Shown one piece after another: positions 47,070-55,100 of a DNA stretch of 64,000 nt. Where the stretch lies: NCBI RefSeq assembly GCF_950101795.1, contig NZ_CATNLZ010000023.1:310001-374000 (forward strand). Direction: 5' to 3'. Numbering within the stretch: position 1 is the first letter of the stretch; every line of letters starts with the position of its first letter. Under the pieces are notes generated by a model that saw only the letters and a list, made by a program, of their open reading frames with translations, did not search any database and was not told the DNA's origin. Both the position numbers and the translations under genes were made by a program. The DNA comes from Nocardioides sp. T2.26MG-1 (GTDB lineage Bacteria; Actinomycetota; Actinomycetes; Propionibacteriales; Nocardioidaceae).

Positions 47070-47080
47070 CTCGAGCTCCT

Positions 47081-47115
47081 GGGTGAGGGGAGCGGTCCGT
47101 TCCGCTCCGTCACCC
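47081..47115 (-). terminator. hairpin between XRE-cupin and membrane protein genes
   Basis: GGGTGA with GGAGCGG at 47081-47094 pairs with CCGCTCC and TCACCC at 47101-47115, with small mismatches in the stem. It lies downstream of the XRE gene and upstream of the small membrane protein gene, both on the minus strand. Confidence 0.5.
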
Positions 47116-47175
47116 TCTCCACGAACACCGGGTGCGCGGATCGACACCCGCGCCCAGAAGTCGCCGAGAACCACC

Positions 47176-47727
47176 TCAGCGCACGTGCATCCGCTCGCCC
47201 TGCGGGCCGAACAGCGCGAGCACCTCGGTCGGCTGCGGTCCGGGGTTGCCGACCCAGTGCGGCGTACGGGTGTCGAACTCCACCACCTCGCCGGGACCGA
47301 GGACCAGGTCGCGGTCGCCGAGCAGCAGGCGCAGCCGTCCCGACAGCACGTAGACCCACTCGTAGCCCTCGTGCGTGCGCAGGTCCGTGACCGCGTCGGG
47401 CTCCGGCGGCATCACCATCTTGTAGGCCTGGAGCCCGCCGGGCCGGCGGGTGAGTGGCAGGAAGGTGCGGCCATGCCGGCGCACCGCCCGCAGCTGCACC
47501 CGCGGGTCGCCGGTCGCGGGCGCGTCCACGAGCTCGTCGAGCGAGACCCGGTGGGCGCGCGCCAGCGGCAGCAGCTGCTCGAGCGTCGGGCGGCGCTGCC
47601 CCGACTCCAGCCGGGACAGCGTGCTCACCGAGATGCCGGTCTCGTCGGCGAGGTCGCGCAGGGTCGCACCGCGCTGCTGACGCAGCGCGCGCAGCCGCGG
47701 TCCGACCTGGATGGTCTCGTCGGTCAT
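47176..47727 (-). CDS. XRE-cupin transcriptional regulator
   Basis: 183 residues. HTH_3 domain at about 10-65 (LRALRQQRGATLRDLADETG, ISVSTLSRLESGQRRP) and a C-terminal cupin (about 105-180; THEGYEWVYVLSGRLRLLLG, GEVVEFDTRTPHW). Such regulators sense small molecules through the cupin. It is divergent from a methyltransferase gene, with a perfect palindrome 10 bp upstream of its start codon, so it probably regulates itself and the methyltransferase. Confidence 0.9.
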   Translation of the reverse strand: MTDETIQVGPRLRALRQQRGATLRDLADETGISVSTLSRLESGQRRPTLEQLLPLARAHRVSLDELVDAPATGDPRVQLRAVRRHGRTFLPLTRRPGGLQAYKMVMPPEPDAVTDLRTHEGYEWVYVLSGRLRLLLGDRDLVLGPGEVVEFDTRTPHWVGNPGPQPTEVLALFGPQGERMHVR

Positions 47728-47736
47728 GGCACCAGT

Positions 47737-47751
47737 TTGCCGGATCGGCAA
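47737..47751. promoter_or_regulatory. XRE operator palindrome
   Basis: TTGCCG-GAT-CGGCAA is a perfect 15-bp palindrome in the 66-bp divergent region. It overlaps a wider GGATCG...CGATCC inverted repeat (47742-47767). Confidence 0.65.
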
Positions 47752-47793
47752 CGGATGTTGTCGATCCGACCTGGCGCCGCGGACACTCGGACC

Positions 47794-48438
47794 ATGAGCC
47801 ACGAGATCACCCCCGAGATGTTCGAGCAGCCCTCCTGGGACGAGAGGTACGGCGGCCCCGGCCGTGTCTGGAGCGGCCGCGCCAACGCGGTCCTCGCGGC
47901 CGAGGCGGCCGGGCTGGTGCCGGGCCGCGCGGTCGACCTCGGCTGCGGCGAGGGCGGGGACGCGATCTGGCTCGCCGAGCACGGCTGGCAGGTCACCGGC
48001 ATCGACTTCTCCGAGGCGGGCCTGGCCCGCGCCGCCGCGCACGCGGCCGAGCGGGGCGTGGCGGACCGGGTCGAGTGGCGTCAGGCCGACCTGCGTGCGT
48101 GGACGCCCGCTGGTGCCGACGGAGTCGAGCAGTGGGACCTGGTCACCTCGCACTTCCTGCACCTGCTCGACGACGGGATGCTCGAGGCCACCCGCGAGAT
48201 GGCGCGGGCCGTCGCGCCGGGCGGCACGCTCCTGGTGGTCGGGCACCACCCGGACGACGAGCACACCGGGCTGCGCTGGTCGATGCCCGGGGTGCTGTTC
48301 ACCGCCGAGGGGCTCGGTGTGGCCCTGCACCCCGACCTGTTCGACGTACACGTCGAGGCGCGGCAGCGGGAGGAGGTCCGAGACGGCGTCGCCCACCAGG
48401 TGACCGACGCAGTGCTGCGCGCCCGGCGCCGCGATTAG
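47794..48438 (+). CDS. class I SAM-dependent methyltransferase
   Basis: 214 residues. WDERYGGPGRVWSGRAN at the start is typical of thiopurine/tellurite-type methyltransferases; VDLGCGEGGDAIWLAEHG (about 47-64) is the SAM loop, and VTGIDFSEAGLARA is motif II. It could methylate a small molecule such as a thiol or metalloid. It is divergent from the XRE-cupin regulator and overlaps the convergent 81-residue gene by 4 bp. Confidence 0.87.
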   Translation: MSHEITPEMFEQPSWDERYGGPGRVWSGRANAVLAAEAAGLVPGRAVDLGCGEGGDAIWLAEHGWQVTGIDFSEAGLARAAAHAAERGVADRVEWRQADLRAWTPAGADGVEQWDLVTSHFLHLLDDGMLEATREMARAVAPGGTLLVVGHHPDDEHTGLRWSMPGVLFTAEGLGVALHPDLFDVHVEARQREEVRDGVAHQVTDAVLRARRRD

Positions 48439-48680
48439 GCCTCGACGACCTCGAGCCGCTCGGCGAGCACCCCCGCCCAGGCCAGGTCGGTGACGTACGA
48501 CGTGACCAGGTCCCGGCCGTCGGGGACCAGGATCGTGAGGTCGCGGCCGGTCAGGTCGACCAGCGCGCCGGGCAGGTGCAGGGCGCGCTCGGTCGCGGTC
48601 GCGGCGTCCCCGTCGGAGGCGAAGCGCAGCGAGATCCGGTCGCGTCTGGAGGTCAGGAGCCTCAGGGTGCGGACTGTCAT
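48435..48680 (-). CDS. small conserved-looking protein paired with WYL regulator
   Basis: 81 residues, soluble, without recognised domain; LPGALVDLTGRDLTILVPDG suggests a beta-rich fold. Its start codon is 7 nt from a TAGCGT hexamer, and it shares a 23-bp palindrome with the divergent WYL regulator, so it is likely the regulator's target. The function is unknown. It overlaps the methyltransferase 3' end by 4 bp. Confidence 0.6.
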   Translation of the reverse strand: MTVRTLRLLTSRRDRISLRFASDGDAATATERALHLPGALVDLTGRDLTILVPDGRDLVTSYVTDLAWAGVLAERLEVVEA

Positions 48681-48687
48681 GGCACGC

Positions 48688-48736
48688 ACGCTAGGAACCC
48701 AAGCGGTCAGTTCCTGACCGCTTTCGGATCTAGTCT
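48688..48736. promoter_or_regulatory. symmetric divergent promoter with 23-bp operator
   Basis: Perfect arms AAGCGGTCAG (48701-48710) and CTGACCGCTT (48714-48723) are separated by TTC. The -10 elements TAGCGT (minus strand, 48688-48693) and TAGTCT (plus, 48731-48736) are each exactly 7 bp from the palindrome. The palindrome covers both -35 regions, so one bound dimer could shut off both genes. Confidence 0.8.
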
Positions 48737-48743
48737 CGATGCC

Positions 48744-49706
48744 ATGAGCACCAGCGCCCGGATGCTGCGACTCCTCTCCCTGCTGCAGACCCACCGCTAC
48801 TGGCCCGGCGGCGAGCTGTCCGAGCGGCTCGAGGTCAGCCCGCGCACGCTGCGCCGCGACATCGACCGGCTGCGCGAGCTCGGCTATGCCGTGGACGCCG
48901 TGCGCGGTGTCGCCGGCGGCTACCAGCTGCGCGCCGGGGGCCAGCTGCCGCCGCTGCTGCTCGAGGACGAGGAGGCGGTGACGATCGCGGTCGCGCTGCG
49001 CACCGCCGCGTCGGGGGCGGTCGCCGGCATGGAGGAGACGGCGATCCAGTCGCTCACCAAGGTGATCGGGCTGATGCCGCCGCGGTTGCGTCGCCGGATG
49101 GATGCGGTGCACTCCCAGACCGACGGGGTGCCGTGGGGCGGCGGCCCGGCGCTCGACGCCGGCGTGCTCACCACGCTCGCTCAGGCCTGCCGCGACGACG
49201 AGCCGATCTCCTTCGCCTACACCGCCCGGGACGGCGCGGCCAGCGAGCGCCGGGTCGAGCCCTACCGGCTGGTCTGCCTGGGCCGCCGGTGGTACCTCGT
49301 CGCCTACGACCGCGACCGCGAGGACTGGCGCTCCTTCCGGGTCGACCGGATCACCGCGCCGCGCGCGTCGGGCCAGCGGTTCCGGCCCCGGCCGCTGCCC
49401 GCCGAGGACGCGCCGTCGTTCGTGCGCGCCGGGATCCGCTCGATGCCGCAGCGCTACGAGGTGCGGGTGCGGTTCGAGGTCGACGCGGCGACGGTGGCGT
49501 CGTACGTCGGGCACTGGGCCACCGTCGAGCCCGACGGGGAGGCGGCGTGCCGGATGGTGATGCCCACCGACTCCCTCGACTGGCCGCTGATGGTGCTGTC
49601 CCGCATCGACGCCGAGTTCACCGTCGAGGGTCCCCAGGAGCTCCGCGACCACCTCGCCTCCGCCGTCGCGCGCTTCGCCCGCGCCACGGCTCCCACCCGC
49701 TTGTAA
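48744..49706 (+). CDS. WYL-domain (YafY-type) transcriptional regulator
   Basis: 320 residues. N-terminal HTH_11 (about 5-60: MLRLLSLLQTHRYWPGGELS, RLEVSPRTLRRDIDRLRELG). A WYL domain (about 140-210) has RRVEPYRLVCLGRRWYLVAY, where WYL and arginines line the ligand site; the WCX domain is at the C-terminus. Members control DNA-damage, aromatic or defence genes. ATG follows TAGTCT by 7 nt. The palindrome in its promoter suggests autoregulation. Its TTG-TAA end lies in the arm of an inverted repeat. Confidence 0.9.
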   Translation: MSTSARMLRLLSLLQTHRYWPGGELSERLEVSPRTLRRDIDRLRELGYAVDAVRGVAGGYQLRAGGQLPPLLLEDEEAVTIAVALRTAASGAVAGMEETAIQSLTKVIGLMPPRLRRRMDAVHSQTDGVPWGGGPALDAGVLTTLAQACRDDEPISFAYTARDGAASERRVEPYRLVCLGRRWYLVAYDRDREDWRSFRVDRITAPRASGQRFRPRPLPAEDAPSFVRAGIRSMPQRYEVRVRFEVDAATVASYVGHWATVEPDGEAACRMVMPTDSLDWPLMVLSRIDAEFTVEGPQELRDHLASAVARFARATAPTRL

Positions 49707-49776
49707 CGCTCCTTCATCGCCCCTCGGCTGCGCCGTCCGCACGCCTGGACCCGGGGCAGTAATGGAGCGTTACAAG
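49700..49776. repeat. 77-bp element with perfect 13-bp terminal inverted repeats
   Basis: CTTGTAACGCTCC (49700-49712) is exactly complementary to GGAGCGTTACAAG (49764-49776). The element joins the ends of two convergent genes, and each gene's stop codon TAA lies within an arm in the same place. It may be a terminator or a MITE-like insertion that captured both stops. Confidence 0.7.
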
Positions 49777-51038
49777 GGTGAGGCGGCCGCCGGCTCGGGC
49801 AGCAGCACCCGGTGGCGGTCCCACTCGGTCGGGCGGGGCACGGAGCGGACCGACGACGACAGGGTGGGGATCAGCGCGACGCCCGCGGTGAGCACACCGA
49901 GTACGGCGACCGCCGGGCCGCCGCCGATCGTCGAGAGCAGGACGCCGGCCAGCACCGGGGCGAGCGGCATCGCCGACATCGAGACGAACTGCATCGTGGA
50001 CTGCACCCGGCCGAGCAGCTCCGGCGGCGTGACCGCGATCCGGTAGGAGCCCATGCCGGCGTTCCCGGCCGGGTTGAGCAGCATCCCGGTGCCGAGCGCC
50101 GCCGCGACGACCAGCGGCTGGTTCCACAGCGCCATCGGGACCACCAGCGGCACGAAGCTCCACGCGATCGCCACGGTCAACCGCCCGGTGGGCACCCGGT
50201 CGATCAGCCACGGCGCGAGCACCGCGCCGAGGATCCCGGCCGCCCCGGCGACGGCCTCGACCAGCCCGATGTGGACCGCGTCGAAGCCGCCCGCGATCAG
50301 GCGCAGCACCGCCACGAAGAACAGCGCGTTCACCGCGAGGTTGACCAGCGCGCTCCAGATCGTCAGCACCCGGAAGAACGGCTGCGACGCCACGAACCGC
50401 ACGCCCTCGGCGAGCTCGCGGACCGGGCGGCGCCGCGGTCCGCCGTACGCCGGCGCGGCGAGGTCGGCGCGGATCCGGCCCAGCAGCAGCCAGGAGACCG
50501 CGAAGCTCGCGGCGTCCGCCGCGAACGGCACCCAGCGCGCCACGCCGTAGAGCACGCCGCCCAGTGGGGCGCCGAGCAGTCCGGCCACGTGCAGGCGGGC
50601 CTGGTTCTGGCTGAGCGCGGTCGGCAGGTCCTCGGTCGGCACGACCGTGCGTACCGCGGAGATCTCGGCCGGGGCGAACAGCCCGGCCCCGACGCCGGTC
50701 AGCAGCGCGACCACGAGCAGGTGGGGGATCGTGAGCGCGCCGGCGATGCCGGCGGCCGCGAGGGAGGCGTAGAGCAGCACCCCGCCGCCGCTCGCCGTTC
50801 GCATCAGCGCCCGACGGTCGACCCGGTCGGCCAGCACCCCCGCCGGCAGCAGTGTGGCCACCATCCCCAGCAGGTGCGCGGCCTCGGCCGCCGCGGCGAG
50901 CAGCGCCGACCCGGTCATCGCGTAGGCGACCAGCGGGAACACGAACATGCTCACCCGGCTGCCGAGCTCGCTGACGGTCTGCCCGATCCAGAGCGCGGTG
51001 AAGTCGTGGTTGCGGGCGAGGGTCCGGTACGACGTCAT
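49770..51038 (-). CDS. MFS transporter (enterobactin-exporter/macrolide efflux type)
   Basis: 422 residues with 12 predicted membrane helices. The pattern LWIGQTVSELGSRVSMFVFP at the start and ADRVDRRALM (motif A) are typical of the MefA/EntS-type MFS_3 family, which exports siderophores or macrolides. Divergent from an ArsR-type regulator with a doubled palindrome between them, so probably derepressed by an inducer. ATG 51038 is chosen; ATG 51050 is an alternative. Its last codons lie in the 13-bp inverted repeat. Confidence 0.85.
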   Translation of the reverse strand: MTSYRTLARNHDFTALWIGQTVSELGSRVSMFVFPLVAYAMTGSALLAAAAEAAHLLGMVATLLPAGVLADRVDRRALMRTASGGGVLLYASLAAAGIAGALTIPHLLVVALLTGVGAGLFAPAEISAVRTVVPTEDLPTALSQNQARLHVAGLLGAPLGGVLYGVARWVPFAADAASFAVSWLLLGRIRADLAAPAYGGPRRRPVRELAEGVRFVASQPFFRVLTIWSALVNLAVNALFFVAVLRLIAGGFDAVHIGLVEAVAGAAGILGAVLAPWLIDRVPTGRLTVAIAWSFVPLVVPMALWNQPLVVAAALGTGMLLNPAGNAGMGSYRIAVTPPELLGRVQSTMQFVSMSAMPLAPVLAGVLLSTIGGGPAVAVLGVLTAGVALIPTLSSSVRSVPRPTEWDRHRVLLPEPAAASPL

Positions 51039-51053
51039 ATCCCGCACCATAGA

Positions 51054-51075
51054 TTGCGCAATAGTTGTTGCGCAA
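51054..51075. promoter_or_regulatory. paired TTGCGCAA operator
   Basis: Two TTGCGCAA palindromes (51054-51061, 51068-51075) lie 14 bp apart, both followed by TAGT, in the MFS/ArsR divergent gap. This is a typical cooperative site for a winged-helix dimer. Confidence 0.65.
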
Positions 51076-51095
51076 TAGTACGTGCGGAATTCGGC

Positions 51096-51101
51096 TACGA
51101 T
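51096..51101 (+). promoter_or_regulatory. -10 hexamer of the ArsR-type gene (leaderless)
   Basis: TACGAT ends 6 nt before the ATG at 51108, just downstream of the paired operator. Confidence 0.6.
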
Positions 51102-51107
51102 GTGCCC

Positions 51108-51683
51108 ATGGCGATGTACGACGATCCGCGGGTGCTGCGCGCGATCGCCCACCCGACCCGCAACCGGATCCTGTCCGAGCTGTTCGCCGCCGGCCCGCTG
51201 CGCGCGGCGGACATCTCCCGGCTCATCGACGTGCCCGCCAACCAGGCGAGCTTCCACCTGCGCCAGCTCGCCAAGTACGGGCTGGTGGAGGAGGCACCCG
51301 ACGAGGGTCGCGACAAGCGCGACCGGGTCTGGCGGCTCGTCGACCCTGACGGCGTCAGCTTCCGGACCAAGGAGATGCTCGAGAGACCCGGGGGGAAGGC
51401 GGCGTACGCCGTCTTCCAGCGCAACGCGGTCGCCTGGGGGCACCACCTCGTCGACCGGGCGCTCACCCCGGACCCGGAGCCGGGGCGGCACAAGAGCGTC
51501 TCGGAGTGGGCGTTGCGGCTCACTCCCGAGGAGTCGCAGGAGCTGCTCGGCGAGATCGGCGAGGTCGTCGAGCGCTGGCGCGGGCGCACCCAGGGCACCG
51601 CCGGGACCGACGACGCGCGCGCGACGTACTCGATCTATCAGCTGATCCAGCCCTACCCCGAGCCCGAGGAGGCCGAGGACTGA
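51108..51683 (+). CDS. ArsR-type winged-helix regulator
   Basis: 191 residues. HTH_20-like winged helix at about 5-85 (VLRAIAHPTRNRILSELF, DVPANQASFHLRQLAKYGLV), followed by a longer C-terminal region of unknown fold. No metal-binding Cys motif of ArsR/SmtB is visible, so it probably senses an organic ligand. It is divergent from an MFS exporter that it likely represses. Its stop overlaps the start of the next gene (TGATG). Confidence 0.85.
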   Translation: MAMYDDPRVLRAIAHPTRNRILSELFAAGPLRAADISRLIDVPANQASFHLRQLAKYGLVEEAPDEGRDKRDRVWRLVDPDGVSFRTKEMLERPGGKAAYAVFQRNAVAWGHHLVDRALTPDPEPGRHKSVSEWALRLTPEESQELLGEIGEVVERWRGRTQGTAGTDDARATYSIYQLIQPYPEPEEAED

Positions 51684-52045
51684 TGCCCGCCCGTCTGCGC
51701 CCCGCCGACCCCGCCGAGGTCGCGGCCGCCCTCGACCGGGTCCGCAGCGCGGAGCCGGACCGCGCCGACCTGCGGCTGCTCACCAAGCACTTCCTCGCGG
51801 TCCTCGAGGCCCGGGCGCCGGGCCGCTCGGTGGAGGTGCGGGTGCCGCCGTACGCCGCCGTGCAGGTGATCCCCGGCGTCCGGCACACCCGCGGCACGCC
51901 GCCCGCCGTCGTCGAGATGGACGCCGCCACCTGGATCGACCTGGCCACCGGTGCGCTGTCCTGGCAGGACGCCGAGAGCTCGGGCCGGGTCCGCGCCTCG
52001 GGTGAGCGCGCCGATCTCGCCCCCTACCTCCCCGTCACTGGCTAG
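51683..52045 (+). CDS. sterol-carrier-family-like small protein
   Basis: 120 residues. VEVRVPPYAAVQVIPGVRHTRG and PAVVEMDAATWIDLATGALSW match the bacterial sterol-carrier-like family; in mycobacteria (Rv0807, from memory) it sits just before purF. The ligand is unknown. It is coupled to the ArsR gene by TGATG. Here purF does not follow; instead the tail-collar operon begins 116 bp downstream, which suggests an insertion at this point. That gap carries a small CGGAG/CTCCG palindrome (52049-52061). Confidence 0.75.
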   Translation: MPARLRPADPAEVAAALDRVRSAEPDRADLRLLTKHFLAVLEARAPGRSVEVRVPPYAAVQVIPGVRHTRGTPPAVVEMDAATWIDLATGALSWQDAESSGRVRASGERADLAPYLPVTG

Positions 52046-52161
52046 GGACGGAGTTCCTCCGAAAGCCTGCGGACCGGCCCCCGATGATGGGACGTTGGTC
52101 CTTCTGGTCATGGGCGTCCGCTCTCGGGTGGCGAGCGCGCCGCTGCAAGAGGGAGCAAGAC

Positions 52162-55100
52162 GTGTCGTTGCGCGTGCCGGTGCGGTCGTCGCGGGGTCGC
52201 CGGTTCTGGTCCGTGCCGCTTGTCGCAGCCGTGGTGGTCGCGCTCGGTCCGGCGCCGCTCGCTGCGGGCGCGGTGCCCGAGCGTCGCGCCGATGGGTGCA
52301 CGATCGTGGGCACCTCCGGCCCGGACGTCCTGGTCGGTGGCCCGGGCGCTGACGTCATCTGCGGGCGCGGTGGCGACGACCGGCTCGTGGGCCGGGGCGG
52401 CGACGACACCCTCATCGGCGGGGCCGGGGACGACATCCTTGTCGGGGGCTCCGGCGACGACGACCTCGACGGCGGTGCCGGCGACGACACGCTGAGAGGT
52501 GAGGGCGGCGACGACCGGCTGACCGGCGGGGCCGGTGACGACGTGTTCGCCGGCGGGTCCGGCAACGACACCCTCCTCGGGCGCGACGCCGCCCGCTTCC
52601 GCGACCGGCTCGTCTGCGGCCCCGGGGGAGCGGACCGGGCGGTCGCGGACACGCGCGACGTGGTGGCCCGCGGCTGTGAGCGGATCACGCAGAACGACCG
52701 GCCGACCGCCGTCGTACTGAGCCCGGACACCGTGGCGGAGAACGAGCCGGCCGGGACCGTCGTCGGCCTGCTCTCGGCCACGGACCCCGACCGGGGCGAC
52801 CGCCACACGTTCCGGCTGGTCGGGGGCGAGGGCGCGGACGACAACGGCTCCTTCACCGTCGACGGCGACCGGCTGCTGACCGTCGCCGAGCTCGACTTCG
52901 AGGCCGACCCGGTGCTCTCGGTCCGGGTGCGCGCGACCGATGCCGAGGGTGCGAAGCGCGAGCAGGCACTGACGATCCACGTCATCGACGTGGGCGAGAA
53001 CGCCGCCCCGGTCGCGGTCGACGACCGCTTCTCGACTCCCGAGGACACTCCGCTCGACCTCCCGGCCGCGGATGCCGGCGGTCCGGCGGCCAACGACACC
53101 GACGCGGACGGCGACCCGCTCAACGTGACCGCCGTGTCGGCGGCGACCGGGGGCACGGTGGCAGTCCTCGGTGCGACCGTCCGGTTCACCCCCGAGCCGA
53201 ATCTCTGCGGACCGGCGGCCGGCTCGTTCTCGTACGTCGTGTCCGACGGGCGTGACGGCACCGCCAGCGGACAGGTCACGGTCGACATCGGGTGCACCCC
53301 CGACCCGGCGGCGGCCAACGACGACACCGCGACTGTGACGGAGGGCGCTGGTGCACCGCCGATCCCCGTGCTCGCCAACGACACCGATGCCGACGGTGAC
53401 GCGATCCTGATCGCCTCGGTGACCCAGCCGTTCCACGGGACGGTGGTGATCACCGGTGGGGGCACCGGGCTGACCTACGCGCCGGCGGCGGGCTACTGCA
53501 ACGATCCGGGCGCCGACCCCGACGACACGTTCACCTACACCGTCGACGGTGGGTCGACCGCGACAGTCTCGGTGCGGGTGACGTGCGTGGACGACGCCCC
53601 GGCCGCCGTGGACGACTCCGCGACGGTGACCGAGGACGACCCGGCGACCGGCATCGACGTGCTGGGCAACGACACCGACGTCGACGGTGGTCCGATGCTG
53701 GTGGCGTCGGTGACGCAGGCCGGGCACGGCACGGTGGCGATCACCGGTGGTGGCGCCGGGCTGACCTACCGGCCGGCCGCGGACTACTGCAACGATCCGG
53801 GCGCGGCTCCCGACGACAGCTTCACCTACACCCTGAACGGCGGTTCCACCGCCACTGTGACCGTGACGGTGACGTGCGTCGACGACGCCCCGGTGGCGGT
53901 CGACGACTCCGCGACGGTGAGCGAGGACGACCCGGCGACCGGCATCGACGTGCTGGGCAACGACACCGACGTCGATGCCGGTCCCATGCTCATCGGCCCG
54001 CTCACCGTGCCCGCCCACGGCACCGTCGCCCTCTCCGCCGACCGGACCGGGCTGACCTACCGGCCCGACTCGAACTACTGCAACTCCCTGTCAGGGCCGG
54101 ACGACACCTTCACGTACACGCTCGACGGCGGCTCGACGGCCACGGTGTCGATGACGGTCACGTGCGTGGACGACGTACCGGTCGCCGTCGACGACGCGGC
54201 GACCGTGCTGCAGGGCTCCAGCGCGACGGCGGTCAATGTGCTGGCCAACGACACCGACATCGACGCAGGCACCAAGTCGGTGGCGTCGGTGACCCAGGGC
54301 TCCCACGGCACGGTGGTGATCGCCAACGGTGGCACGGGCCTGACCTACGAGCCGGATGCGGGCTACTGCAACAACCCGCCCGGGCTGGTGCTCGACGCGT
54401 TCACCTACACGTTGAACGGCGGCTCGGTCGCCACGGTCTCCATGACCGTGACCTGTGACGCCGCACCGGTGGCCGGGGACGACTCCGCGACCGTGGCCGA
54501 GGACGACGCGGCGACCGCGGTCGACGTGCTGGGCAACGACACTGACGTCGACGGTGGTCCGAAGGAGATCGTGTCGGTGACCCAGCCGGTCGACGGAACC
54601 GTGGCGATCACGGGCGGCGGCACCGGCCTGACCTACCGGCCGCGGGCGAACTACTGCAATGACCCCATGGCGCTGCCGGACGACACCTTCGACTACACCC
54701 TCAACGGCGGCTCCACGGCCACCGTCTCGATGACCGTGACGTGCGTCGACGATGCCCCGGTGGCGGTAGACGACGCGGTCACGGTGACCGAGGACGACCC
54801 GGTGACCGTGGTCGACGTGCTGGGCAACGACACGGACGTCGACGGTGGACCGATCTCGGTCGCGTCGGTCACCCAGCCGGCGAACGGGACCGTGGTGATC
54901 ACGGCCCTCGGCTCCGGGCTGACGTACGTGCCCGACCCCGACTACTGCAACTCCGCGGTCGGGCCGGACGACACCTTCGACTACACGCTCGACGGCGGGT
55001 CCACGGCCACCGTCAGCGTCACGGTGACCTGTGTCGCCGAATCCCCGACCCTGGCGACGTCGGCCGGCCCGACGACGTACACCGAGAACGGTGCGCCGAT

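Noticed and set aside
52315..52590. RTX toxin with type I secretion
   Set aside because: An N-terminal Sec-type signal peptide is present, the RTX block is N-terminal and short, and no ABC/HlyD/TolC genes adjoin.
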